In this document: positions 1 to 11,396 of the stretch, piece after piece
Numbering within the stretch: the stretch's first letter is position 1
Layout: each line of letters starts with the position of its first letter
Origin: Rhinopomastus cyanomelas
Lineage: Eukaryota; Chordata; Aves; Bucerotiformes; Rhinopomastidae
Assembly: GCA_013400115.1 (NCBI GenBank)
Contig: VXBP01009366.1
Span: forward strand, 186,001-250,000
Direction: 5' to 3'
Length of the DNA stretch: 64,000 nt
Notes under the pieces: generated by a model
The model's database searches: none
Told to the model about the DNA's origin: nothing
The model's input: the letters and a program-made list of their open reading frames with translations, nothing else
Program-made: the position numbers and the translations under genes

Positions 1-552
1 TGTGTGCTCTGTACTCTTTCCCTTGCTGGAGAGCTGGACTCAGGTGTCCAAATGACTGCATGGGACAAGTAATAAAAGAGAAGCACAGCAGTGCAACCAA
101 AAGGCTAAAACAAGAGGGCCAGAATGGCAGGAGTGCACAGAACATCCCCAGCTTGCCCAGCACCCTTTGGAGGGCTCTGGTGCATGCTGCCCAGCAGGTG
201 TCTGTCCCCAAATGGGAGGACAAATAGAAGAGATTTAGATCCTGCAGTTATGGGGAGCTTTTGCCCCCTTCTCCCCCAGAGTGTCATTGTCCCAGTAGTA
301 GGGCCCTGATGCAGCTGATGCAGGTGTTCCATGATTTTGTGCCGCTTAGGATGGAATTCATACCTTGGGGGTGAGTGGAAAACAGCAAGAAGAGCCTCAC
401 CATAAGGTCTGATGGTCATTCTGTTTTTGATGAAAGTACTAGGCAGACAGGGAGCTGATGGATCTGCTGGTTATGGATAAGGAAGAACTGACTGGGGGAG
501 CGATGGCTAATGGCAGCTTTGGCTAGTGGAATCACAGCTTGGCAGAACTGAC

Positions 553-922
553 AGAAGTGGAGACTGAGGGGTGACCTCATTAATGTTGATAAATATGGAA
601 AGAGTGGGTGTCAGGAGGATGGATCTAGGCTCTGCTCACTGGCACTCAATGATAGGACAAAGGGCAATGGGTATGAGCTGGAACAGAGGAGGTTCCACAT
701 CAGTATGAGAAGGAACTTCTTCCCAGTGAGGATGACAGAGCCCTGGAAGGGGCTGCCCAGGGAGGGTGTCGAGTCTCCTTCTCTGGAGATGTTTAAAACC
801 CACCTAGTCATGTTTCTGTGTGACTGGATCTAGAGGATCCTGCCGTGTCAGGGGGATGTGACTGGATGATCTTTTGAGGTCCCTTCCAGTCCGTAATGTT
901 GTGTGTTTCTGTGATTCTGTGA
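553..922 (+). repeat. CR1 LINE 3' fragment, sense
   Basis: The segment runs from AGAAGTGGAGACTGAGG to GTGATTCTGTGAA and carries typical end-of-ORF2 text (CCCAGGGAGGGTGTCGAGTC; GGAGATGTTTAAAACCCACC) followed by the short 3' UTR and octamer-type tail. It is 5'-truncated. Confidence 0.9.
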
Positions 923-1689
923 AGTGTGGAAGGTGAGCAGCAGAGTAAGTGGACTTTGGCATGTCCAGTGCTTAGGTGAGATTGCGATGGGGCTGCCCTC
1001 AGAGGGCAAAGCTGCTCGGGAAAGCTGCTGAATCTTTAGGAATGACCTCTCCAAACAGAATAATGGCCTTGCCTGATCTGCAGGATGCCAGCATGGATGA
1101 ACAGGGGACTCAGAAGTAAGCTCGTATGAAAAAAAATGTATGCACAGAAAGTGAGAGTAGGGACGGGCTACCCAGGAGAAGCCTGGAAACGTCACTTCAA
1201 TGTGCAGGGGTGAGTTAGGAAACAGGGCTGTTACTGGATGGATTTGGTGTCCTTTGGATAAAGCAAGCACATAGAAAAGGCCCCAGGCTTCACTAGCATG
1301 ACCACCCTGGTCTCCATGCATACTGAGCTTTAGCAGAAGATAATAATAAAAGCTATTTAAAGTCACTGGACATAACACAGCACTGTGAGACCACTCAGGA
1401 AGTACCTGGGGGCACTGAGGGGCACTTTCAAAGCTGGAAAGTTTTGGACAGATCCTCCTCAAAACCATGTCCAAGCACATGAAAGCACACAAAGGGCAAG
1501 AAGATAACAGGGGACAGTGTGGCTTTACTAAAGGAAAATGTTCCCAGTTCCCATCTACACTGAGGTGTAGATCACTGGAGGATCAGTGGGTCTAGTTTCC
1601 CCCAGCTTTTGCAGTTTCTGCCACAGTTTCCCACCTATGCTCATAATGATGCCGCTTCAGCAAAAATTAGCATCACACTGGTCTCCACT
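923..1689. other. Unique intergenic sequence at the left side
   Basis: The longest open frame (214 codons, minus strand, 848-1492) reads partly through the adjacent CR1 tail and shows no domain. Nothing else was recognised. Confidence 0.55.
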
Positions 1690-2060
1690 GTTGGTTCATC
1701 TCAAACTGGTCCTTAGGAGGTCATACCTGAAGTACTGCATCCATTTTGGGGTCACCCCATGTAAGAATGCTATAGACATTGAAAAGTGCAGATGAGGTGG
1801 GGACTAGGGTGCAGACTACATGAGAAGAGGCTGATAGAGCTTGATTTTCTGCTTGAGGAAGCGAAGCTGAAGGGGAGATCTTCCTGTCTGCAAGTACCTG
1901 ATGTGTGGCCATGTTACAGGTGAACCTTGAAAAGGAAAGAGGTTGTGGACATACATTTCAGCAAGGGAAATTCTGATGCAAAATTTTTCCCTATTTGAGT
2001 GGTTCAGCCCTGGGTCAGGTATCAGGGAGCTGGTAGGTTCCTCATCCTCGATCAATTTTA
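1690..2060 (+). repeat. Divergent old CR1-like fragment
   Basis: Words such as GAGGTCATACCTGAAGTACTGCATCC resemble the conserved CR1 segment encoding YLEYC, but the remainder is heavily decayed and has lost an octamer tail. The boundaries are approximate. Confidence 0.45.
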
Positions 2061-2160
2061 GAACTTAACAGGACAAGGTGCTGAGCAACTTGATCTTGCA
2101 TTGGCATTAGTCCTGCCTTGTGTAGGGATTTAGATTGGAGCCTTCCAGAAAGCTGGTCTG

Positions 2161-2199
2161 ATTTATTAATTGTTTATTAATTTATTAATTAATTAATGT
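2161..2199. repeat. AT-rich simple repeat (TTAATTAA-type)
   Basis: The run is built from ATTTATTAATT and ATTAATTAATT units. It is low-complexity sequence with no coding content. Confidence 0.8.
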
Positions 2200-3223
2200 A
2201 GGTTCCTATCAACTGTCTGCATCTAAACATCCTATTGAAGGCCAGAAAAGCAGAAGTGTTTTTCCCATTTTTTTTGTGTGTTATGTTATAGGCTATTTCT
2301 TTATATTGAAGTTTTCTTTGTCTAGAAACCCTCCCAGATCTTGTGGAAGGGTTGGTGGCAGTTCTAGCATATCTGGCATAATACATATCATTAAAAATCC
2401 TGAGCTGAAATGAAAAGGTTTTCCGTTTCACATTGTTGTTCTTACTGACATGTCTTTGTGGTTTGGTCTGTGTAGGGAGAGTGCTCCAGAGCCTTTATGT
2501 TGTTCACCAGAGCCAGGTGAAACTTCTTTTAGCTCTGTTTTGCAACTTTAGAAAATTGTTCCTCAACCAGTCTGTGTTTTGATGTCGGGTAAAAGGTGCT
2601 GGCCATATGGAATTGCATCAGTTCACACTGAAACTGTTCATTACCCTGAAGACCTGTATTACAGTGGATGGAACCTGACAGGCAAATGTCTCCTGCCTGT
2701 ACACTGCTGAAGAAGCTGGTTACCCAGATATCTGCAATCTTTCTGTTGACAGTCCACTCTGGACACCTGTCTCCTCTAGAATAAAAAGATGATGCCAACC
2801 TTTCTCTAGAATAGGTTTAAATAAGAAAAAACCCATAAGGTTTTTTCTTCTTGTAGTAAATGGAGCTGTTGCTGTACATTAAGTGATGAGGTTACTCCTA
2901 TGGGAAATGGAAAGGAGGCCTTTTGTGCAGGGAAGTTTGTTGCCATCTTGTGCCTTAAAGTTCTGTGGGGCTGTGTTGGTGTAAGCCATGACCTGTGCCC
3001 TGCGAGTTCTGGTAAATAAATCACGCTGAGGAGTGGAAAATGAATTCACCAGATAATGAAAGTTCCCCAATACTGCTAGAAATGCAATGGAATTAATAGT
3101 ATTTAAGTATTTTCAATTTATTTATTCGTGTTCATTCCTTTAGCTACATTTCTTTATTTACTTAATATATGCCATCTATCTATCTATCCATCCATCCATC
3201 TATCCATCTATCTCTCTATCTCT

Positions 3224-3255
<32 letters not shown>

Positions 3256-4653
3256 GTCCTTGAGGTCCATCACATCTATGTGTGCAACCATAAGCCCCAC
3301 TGAGCTTTGAGAAACAGTTTGAACATGCTGATCCTTAATAGCTGTGGGGTTATCCTGCTGGTCTGAACCTCTCCTTTCTAATGCAAGGTAGTGAGAAAAG
3401 CTCCTTCCAGAAAGGTCATTGTCCCCTTGAAGGTTGTCTGTGCTCATGAGTATCACTGTAGCCCTGAATTTCATAAAGATCTGTGGAAGAAGGCAGTGCA
3501 ATCTGAAAAGGGTCAGGTTTTGCAGTCATGTTCATTTCGAGCTGTGCTGGACACCAGAAATATTTCTGTTGGTGGGATGGACAACCTGGAAACTGTCCAG
3601 CCTATGCTGCAGTGGCCCAGACTCACCATCTCTGGCAAGATGAATCTCACCCAGCTCAGCAGCCATTATGATTTTCCTGTTTCTGGCTGAACTCTAGCTG
3701 CTGTTAGGATCTTTTTTCTTCTTTTACTTTAAGGAATTTAAAACATCATGTAAGAGGTAGCCATTTGCATCTTGGAAAGGTTTGTTGTAACTGAACAAGC
3801 TTGTGTCCAAGGTGAAAGTCCCTTAACTATGTTCCTCAGGTGCCTTCAGTGTGGTGGCAAAGGAGATGTGAAACTCTGGCTGTGTTACTTTCCCAAACCA
3901 GACAGAAGTTAAAAAAACCATAGAGAGGAAAAATAAAGATCTAGATGTGAGTGTGAGAGAGGAAGGAAGAGAAGAGGTGGATTGGAGGAGGTGGTAGAGG
4001 AAAATAATCAAGTTATTTTAATTGATTGATTCAACTGGCAAAAAATGCAGGAGAAAAACAAAAACTTAAAAGCATAAAAGAGTTTTTTTCCTGAGGGCTT
4101 GGAGCTAAAACAACTGCAGACTTTTTGGTGCAATTGTTTTTCTGTTTGCTGACTGGCTTTGGTATTGTGGGGCAGCAGAGCAAGGGAGAAGATGATCCTG
4201 GCTGTGTAGCACTGCCTAGGAGCAGAGACTTTTTCTGGGCACTGGTGCCTTTAACCTCAAGGGAAATTTGGACCCAACTTTGCATCTGCATTTCCGTGAG
4301 GATTAGGGTCACTTTAGCTCTGTTGCTGTAGTTTCCTGAACAGCCGATGTCAGGAAAAGCAAACATTGCCACCAAAACAACCCTTCGGCTTCTGGCCTCT
4401 ATTCCCCTGGTTCAGGAAATCATCCATAATGAAACCAGCCTTTTTTTGGGTTGTTGTTCAGAATTAACCTCCAACAGTTCCGAGGTGGTGTGGAGCAGCT
4501 GCTGGATTTAATCTCTAGACTGGCAGCAGTTCAGGATCAGTTCTTCCCTCACACCACAGTGTAAACTTGGAGAGAGAATGAAGTTTCTGAGAGGATGCGC
4601 TAGTTTTTGCTTCTACTCACAAAGTTACTCACCCTTTGCTTGCTCCTACCTTT
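2200..4653. other. Unique intergenic sequence around the microsatellite
   Basis: Apart from the CTAT array at 3173-3255, no repeat, exon or RNA gene was recognised. Open frames up to 114 codons show no family features. Confidence 0.6.
3173..3255. repeat. (CTAT)n tetranucleotide microsatellite
   Basis: About 20 units of CTAT occur with CCAT and CTCT variant units in the middle and a pure run of nine or so at the right end. It is a typical imperfect microsatellite, probably length-variable. Confidence 0.95.
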
Positions 4654-4988
4654 TAGAATCACAGAATCATTCAGATTGGAAAAGACTTTTGGGATCATTG
4701 GGTTCAACCATCAACCCTACTCTACAAGTTCACCCCTAAACCAGATCCCCCAACACGACATCTAAGCATCTTTTAAACTCATCCAGGGATGGTGACTCAA
4801 CCACCACCCTGGGCAGCCCGTTCCAGTGCCTGACCACTAGAATTCCAAGAAGAATTTTTAACTGATGTCCAGCCTAAATCTACCTTACTGAAGCTTGAAA
4901 CCCTTCCCTCTGGTTCTGTTGCTAATGACCTGTGAGAAGAGACCAGCATCAATATCTCTAAAATGTCCTTTCAGACAGTTTTAAGGAG
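4654..4988 (-). repeat. CR1 LINE 3' fragment, antisense
   Basis: It opens with TAGAATCACAGAATCATTCAGATTGG, the reverse complement of a CR1 tail, and continues through CATCCAGGGATGGTGACTCA and TCTGGTTCTGTTGC. It is moderately diverged. Confidence 0.9.
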
Positions 4989-6811
4989 TGCGTTTGGTTA
5001 TCTGCAAACAACAGACTCCCCCGCGTTTCTGGTCAAGTGCTATATTAGAACGAGATCAACTGTTCATATCCCCCTTCTTTTCTCCTGTACCTGTGCAATG
5101 TGATAGGAAAACCTGGAAATAAAGGCTGGGAGCTTGCTGTTGGTGCATAAGGAAGTCCCTGAGCTGGACAATGGGAGAATCAGGACTGTGGGTTGTGTCC
5201 TACGGGCTAGAAGTTTTCTTTGTCTCTAAGGCTGTCCCAGGCTGCTGGATAAGGAGGGGGACAATATCTCAAGAATCCAGTCTCTCTCCAAGCAAAGAAA
5301 TGCTGTCATCAGGAAAAGGGGAAGATGCTTGTTTAGCTTGTGGATGGCTTTGCTGTCAACTTGATTTACACTTCATGAAAATCAGCTAATTGGCTTAACA
5401 AAACACATCTTATGATATTTATGTGCGATGCTGACTGCTTGGCCAATCCCCTCAGGTTTTAGGATGTTGTTTTTGATGCAGCGTTAGTCATGGCCATCAA
5501 ATGCAGCGCTTTAGTCCTTGTGAACAAAGTGTCCCCTGGTGGGTCTTCATTCTTGTTTTCTGTTTCATTTCAGAACACTTTGGAAAGGAAAAACATTAAA
5601 AATGGATTCTGATTGTGCTGATTGTCACAGTCCGTTTGCGGCGATAGTTACAAATGAATGAGAGTTGCTTAGTTCTGGCGAAGGAAGTGCTCTGGCAGCC
5701 TGGCATTTCTGATCCTCTATTTTTGGGTGATAAAAACCTCCACGAGTAATGAAAGAGCTCGTTTGGTTTTTTATGGGGAAATGATTTCCGATTGCTCTCA
5801 GTGCTTTGGACAGCAAGGTTCTGCCTAGAACAATCCTTGTTCCTCCTCTTGGAGTTGTGACATTATATGATATTACCAGTAGTTCCATGTAGGTGATGTT
5901 CACTGCACCGCCTGCCTCAAGTGCATCCCGACCTTCACACCCAGCTGTTCAATAACAAAGCTATAATCCAAAGAAGACTATTGCTGTTAACTCCCAGAAG
6001 AGCCTAGAAGAAGATTCCTTGCCGTAGACATTATTGCTTTCAGTGTTCTCACAGCAGAACTGCCACCTTTCAGCTGTTAACTGAAGCTTTACGTGTTCCT
6101 CAGTTTGTCAGATGCTGCTCCATAAACATCAGGTCTGACTTTAACAGTTTCTGTGGCTCTGTGGTGTCTGAAAGGGAAGAAGAAAGGGATGTGGGTGATG
6201 GGCAAAATGATTTCAGGTGAATTTGGACTGTAATGCTATAATTTAAAGGGAGCCATTCTATTCCTGTTTATTACAGTTTCCTGACGTTGAAATTCCATCA
6301 CTGTAGCTCCCTTCATACATCGAGGTGTACCGCTAAATGAGGTTGCTGTCACTGGGTTCTGACACTTGCAGTGATGAGGTACCTGTCCTGGCAAGTAGAG
6401 CTGCGCTTCTTTCACTGCTGTGGGTGCCAGAAAACGGCCAATGTTTTGGTGAAAGGAAGGCACATGGAACCTTTGGCAAAAGGTTGACTTGGGAGTAGAG
6501 AACTACAGCTCTGGAGAGATAAGAGATATAAGCTTGCCATGCTAACCCAGTTTTGTGTCTTCTTTCTAACAGAGAGTGTAGAGTGCTGTAGAGAAAACCC
6601 TGATACACTTCAGTCCGTGTGGAGAACTCCTGGTTGCTTCCTGCACTAAGGCTGTGAATAAGCTCAGTTCAACCAAATGCAGGTGATAGCAATTGTCTTA
6701 CTTTCCTAGGAAGATGCACAAGTTGGTTTAGGACGGGAGCTGCAGCACACTGGGGTGAGAGAAGGTGTTTTTATATAGAAATAAGTGAACAATGTGCAAG
6801 GTTGCTGGATG
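4989..6811. other. Unique intergenic sequence
   Basis: No repeat or gene was recognised. An acceptor-like GTTTCATTTCAG occurs near 5573 but no coding frame follows that I can assign. Confidence 0.55.
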
Positions 6812-7070
6812 TTTCACAGAATCACAGAACATTAGGGATTGGAAGGGACCTTGAAAGAGTCTGTGATTCTGTGAAAGATGATCCAGTCTAATCCCCCTGT
6901 CACAGCAGAATCCCCTAGATCCAGTTGCACAGGAACATGGCCAGGCGGGTTTTAAATGTCTCCAGAGAAGGAGACTCCACAACTCCTCTGGGCAGCCCGT
7001 TCCAGTGCTCTGTCACCCTCACTGGGAAGAAGTTCCTTCTCATATTGATGTGGAACCTCCTCTGTTCCAA
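6812..7070 (-). repeat. CR1 LINE 3' fragment, antisense, with internal fold-back
   Basis: This is a CR1 of the abundant local subfamily (CCCCTGTCACAGCAG; TCCAGAGAAGGAGACTCC). Its tail sequence at 6812-6828 is repeated as an exact inverted copy at 6860-6876, inside the element. Confidence 0.9.
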
Positions 7071-7121
7071 CATTTGTGTCTGTGTCTGAAATCAGGCATA
7101 TGTGCAATATCATTTACAGAG

Positions 7122-7236
7122 CATAGAATCATAGAATCATTAGGTTGGAAAATACCTTTAAAATCATCAAGTCCAACCATTAACCTCAGTGAACCAAGCC
7201 CATTGCTAAACCACGTCCCCGTGCTCCAGGTCTACA
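7122..7236 (-). repeat. CR1 LINE 3' fragment, antisense
   Basis: It starts CATAGAATCATAGAATCATTAGG and continues CATCAAGTCCAACCATTAACC. It belongs to a different CR1 subfamily from the copy 50 bp to its left and is only about 115 bp long. Confidence 0.88.
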
Positions 7237-8230
7237 TGAGTTACAGAGCAACCAATGTAGAGACTCTTCTTGACGATGCACAGGCTTAGCAGAAATAGAA
7301 ATAAGGTCACACATCAGGACTAGCTGGAGGCTGACTGGCTGTGAAGCAGCTCTCCAGAGTCTGGGTGGGCAACAAGCCGTCCATGACCCAGCAATGCATC
7401 TTTGTGGGAAAAACCCTTGGCTATTGATAAGAATTCTATAAATACTTTGTCATTAAAAGCAGACTAGGGCTGATAAATTCTTATCAACCACTAGAACAAC
7501 TAGTAGTAAACACTATGATATTTAATAGTGACAATATTAAAAATTAGGAGAAAACATATTGCAGGTAGCCTTGGAGCAGACATAAGGTCATCTGTATTAT
7601 AAAGAGGGAGAGGAGATGATGATTTGGAAGTACTTGCTAAGAAAGACAAATTTATACAAAAACTTCTGGGTTGTTGTGAACACAGGTACTACCTCGTGAG
7701 AAGTGTAAGACATGCGAATTAATTAAATCAGACAGAATTACTGTCACACATAGTTTATGGCACTGGAAGCTGGAGAATAAAACTGTTCCCCTAGCTTGCA
7801 ATTCAGCACAGCAAAATGCCTTGGCTCTTGCTGGGGCAGGCAAGAGATTGGTGCTTTGCTCTTCCCTTCATGCTGTTCAAAGAAGCACTTGAATTGCTCT
7901 TCATCACTTCTGGAGATAAAGAGATGTCATCTGAGTAATATTCACCACAGGTACCTCATGCAACTCACAACCTATGTCCTTGTTGTGCCTGAGAACCAGA
8001 TAATACGGAGAGGTGGAAAGTCTCCAAAATATGCTTATTCCTAATTCACATCAAATGACCAGCATTTCAAGAGCTTTGTGACTCTGATGTGGGAAAGTCA
8101 GCTAGCCCATGTACTAATTGCTCCATGCCACAAGCATGGATGGAATAGCAGCTAATCCAGCTGCGTTCAGCATTTAACAGGCAGAGTGCTCTGGCTGGAG
8201 CTGCTCTGGTGCTCTCAATATTCCTACACA
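7237..8230. other. Unique intergenic sequence, AT-rich in part
   Basis: 7401-7640 is AT-rich. No repeat family or gene was recognised. Confidence 0.6.
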
Positions 8231-8486
8231 CATAGAATCATAGAATCATTAGGGATTGGAAAGGAACTCAAAAGATCATCTAGTCCAATCCCCCTGCCAT
8301 AGCAGGATCCCCTAGATCCAGTTAAACAAGAACATGGGTTTTAACCAGGTTTTAAATGTCTCCAGAGAAGGAGACTCCACAACCTCTCTGGGCAGCCTGT
8401 TTCAGGGCTCTGTCACCCTCACTGGGAAGAAGTTCCTTCTCATACTGATGTGGAACCTCCTCTGCTCCAGCTCACACCTGTTGCCT
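8231..8486 (-). repeat. CR1 LINE 3' fragment, antisense
   Basis: It begins CATAGAATCATAGAATCATTAGG and runs through GTCCAATCCCCCTGCC to CAGCTCACACCTGTTGCC. It is the same subfamily as the copies at 6812 and 47981. Confidence 0.92.
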
Positions 8487-9215
8487 TCCCAGCAGAACAC
8501 TTCCCAGTATGTCAGTTCTAGAGAGTACTGGCCAGAGGGATCAGTACAAACAGTTAACTCTTCAGCTCCTTGCAAGCCTGCCTCCTCTGCACCATGCTCC
8601 TGCCTATGATCCTTCAAAGGGGTGCAGCTCCCTCCCCTGCAATTGGGGTGCACACAGCTGGAAGGAAGGCAAATTTCAGACACATCTGTGGCTTTGACAA
8701 TGTTGCTGGGAGCACTCAGTTACCAGACTCATACCTGAAAGCTCCAAGTGCATAGGAGCTCTACTGCAGCCCTCTACTACATGTAAACAAGAGTGGCCTT
8801 GCAGTGTGTTGCGCCACTTCCTGGCAGCCCAGGATGCCATGAGGTGGTTGCTCTGTGCTCTGCCCTGGCTTCCTGCTCCGTTTGGGATCAAGCACTGTGT
8901 CTTTTGTAGCTGAGAGTTCTTTGTGTGGTTGTCAATGAGATCTCACCTTTTTCTATGTCAATCTGCTCAACTGAGACTGCTCCATCCCAAAACTCTGTCA
9001 GAGGCTGTAGAATGTAGCTGATGCAAGAGAGGCCGACAGCATGGCCAGTGGAGGTTGTACCACAGTGTCCTTGACTTTGTGAACAAAGGTCAATGTATGT
9101 GATCCTCATGCCCTTGCTCTAGACCATCTGTGCCTACACCAGCCAGCAACCCCTTCCCAGGGTCTGTCACAGAAGGAAGAGGTGTGTGGCAATTACCGTC
9201 TGGAAGTGCACCATC

Positions 9216-9322
9216 CATAGAATCATAGAATCATAGAATCATTAGGGATTGGAAGAGACCTCGAAAGATCATCTAGTCCTATCCCCCTGACACAGCAGGA
9301 TCACCCAGACCAAGTCATACAG
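9216..9322 (-). repeat. CR1 LINE 3' end, antisense, truncated at another CR1
   Basis: There are three octamer units at the left end (CATAGAATCATAGAATCATAG) and about 107 bp of CR1 3' UTR that stop abruptly at the next CR1. Confidence 0.9.
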
Positions 9323-9757
9323 TCAGTCTGGGTCAGAAGGGACCACAGGATCATCCAGTTCCAACTCCCCTACCATGGGCAGGGACACCCCACCCTAGAT
9401 CAGGCTGGCCAGAGCCTCATCCAGCCTGGCCTTAAACGCCTCGAAGGATGGGCCTCCACCACCTCCCTGGGCAACCCATTCCAGGCTCTCACCACTCTCA
9501 TGGTGAGAACTTCCTCCTCCCATCCAGTCTAAATTTACCCATCTCCAGCTTTGCTCCATTCCCCATAGCCCTGTTGCTACCTGATATCCTAAAAAGCCCC
9601 TCCCCGGCCTCTTTGTAGCCCCCTTCAGATACTAGAAGGCCACAATAAGGTCACCTTGGAGCCTCCTGTTCTCCAGACTGAACAGCCCCAACTCTCTCAG
9701 TCTGGCCTCATAGGAGAGGTGCTTCAGCCCTCTGATCATTCTTGTGGCCCTCCTCTG
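9323..9757 (-). repeat. CR1 LINE 3' fragment, antisense, second subfamily
   Basis: The text CAGTCTGGGTCAGAAGGGAC, CATCCAGCCTGGCCTTAAAC and CAGTCTGGCCTCATAGGAG marks an older CR1 group than the neighbour at 9216. The octamer tail itself is missing at the junction. Confidence 0.88.
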
Positions 9758-10185
9758 TGAAGAGAAGTTTGGTCTGGGCAGCAGAGAAGGATCCCAGCAG
9801 CAGTTACTGCTGACATTCACAAATGGGTGAGATGAAATGTCTTGATTTGGCTTCCAGAAGCTCAAACCAGCACACTTTGTGTGAATGAGGTAGCCTGAAA
9901 GGCCCCAGTCAGGTGTGGAATGGTGGTGGTCCTTGGGGCATGTTTGGAAGAGATTGAGTGACAATGGGAATGCAGCTTTGTGTCACAGGAGAGCAGGGGA
10001 AAGACATTAACCCTTTGGTAGCGCAGGGTATGATCTCAAACTGCTGAGGTTGGTCACCAGACATGATACGTGGTCCACCTCAGTCTTGAAGATGGGTTTG
10101 CAGTCTCCAGTATGTCTGCTTTCCTTTGTCCCCCAAAGAGTCCAGTTCCATATATCATCACCCCAAGCAGAGCTTGTGTTTCATC

Positions 10186-10629
10186 AGGGCAACAAAGATG
10201 ATAAGAGAGGTGGAACACCTCCCTTATGAGGAGAGGTTGAGGGAGCTGGGTCTCTTTAGCTTGGAGAAGAGGAGACTGAGGGGTGACCTCATGAATGTCT
10301 ACAAATATTTGAGGGGTGGGTGTCAGGACGATGGCACTGGGCTTTTCTCAGTGTCATGTAGTGATAGGACAAGGGGCAATGGTTGTAAGCTGGAACATAG
10401 GAGGCTCCACATCAACCTGAGAAGGAACTTCTTCACGGTGAGGGTGACGGAGCACTGGAACAGGCTGCCCAGGGGGGTTGTGGAGTCTCCTTCTCTGGAG
10501 ATGTTCAAGACCCGACTGGACGGGTTCCTGTGTGACTTGGTTTAGGTGATCCTGCTGTTGCAGGTGGATTGGACTAGATGATCTTTGGAGGTCCCTTCTG
10601 ATCCGTTATGATTCTATGATTCTATGATT
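10186..10629 (+). repeat. CR1 LINE 3' fragment, sense, ORF2 C-terminus open
   Basis: This copy ends in GATTCTATGATTCTATGATT. An open frame through 10545 encodes the C-terminal end of the CR1 ORF2 protein (HLPYEERLRELGLFSLEKRR ... FLCDLV). It is a 5'-truncated retrotransposon copy without its reverse-transcriptase core, so it is not functional. Confidence 0.93.
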
Positions 10630-11250
10630 TGCATTTCCATGCAGTGCTGCCATCCCAAGCATTCCAAATCATGGCCTGGGCTTCCAGAAATCACAATGCT
10701 GGTCACAAAAACAATGAGGTTAAAAATAATACGTTAGGGTGCTTGCTTTGTTGGCTTCATTTTGGAGGGCTGCACATCCACAGCTGCGAGGGCTGGGCAA
10801 GTGAAAAATGGACATCTGAGAGCGCCTACAGACTGCCCCTACATTGTCCTGCTAGACAATTCTTCCAGGTGCCCCGGGGGCAGAGCCCTCCGTGAAACTT
10901 GCTGTCTTCCCCCTTCAGTCGCCTTGCTGACGTGCAGGGGGAACCTCAAAGTTGCCCAGCCCTGATGGTGGCTTCCACAGCAACTCCGTGTGCCATCCAG
11001 CTACCCAGAGGGCCTCTGCCTGCACCATGCCACAGCTGCCAAAGTGTAATCCACAAGGCAGTGCAACCTGGGTCTTCTCTCAACGTGTCCCACCACTTCT
11101 GGACCCTCTCACTCACCCAGGCTGTTGCAGGAGCACCTGCAAATTGTGCCGTCAGCAGCTCCTGGAACCATCTGATTTGTCAGGGCAGACCGAGGATCAC
11201 CAGCTGAATGAAGGGAATTGCCACCCCACCCTGTCACGCGACACAATTTT

Positions 11251-11396
11251 CATAGAATCATAGAATCATAGAATCATCATGGCTGGAAACGACCTCCAGG
11301 GTCATCAAGTCCAACCTTTTCTCCTAGTGTCTAACCTCTAGACCATATCCCTAAGCGCTGCATCCACCCATTCCTTAAACACCTCCAGGGTCGGTT
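11251..11396 (-). repeat. CR1 LINE 3' fragment, antisense
   Basis: It begins CATAGAATCATAGAATCATAG and continues GACCTCCAGGGTCATCAAGTCC and CACCTCCAGGGTCGG. The 3' end is about 145 bp. Confidence 0.9.

Noticed and set aside
848..1492. 214-codon minus-strand open frame near the left edge
   Set aside because: Part of it is antisense CR1 tail and the rest has no recognisable protein features.
10126..10545. 139-codon plus-strand frame as a host gene
   Set aside because: Its protein is the C-terminal end of CR1 ORF2, repeated at 48064-48450 and 58824-59438.
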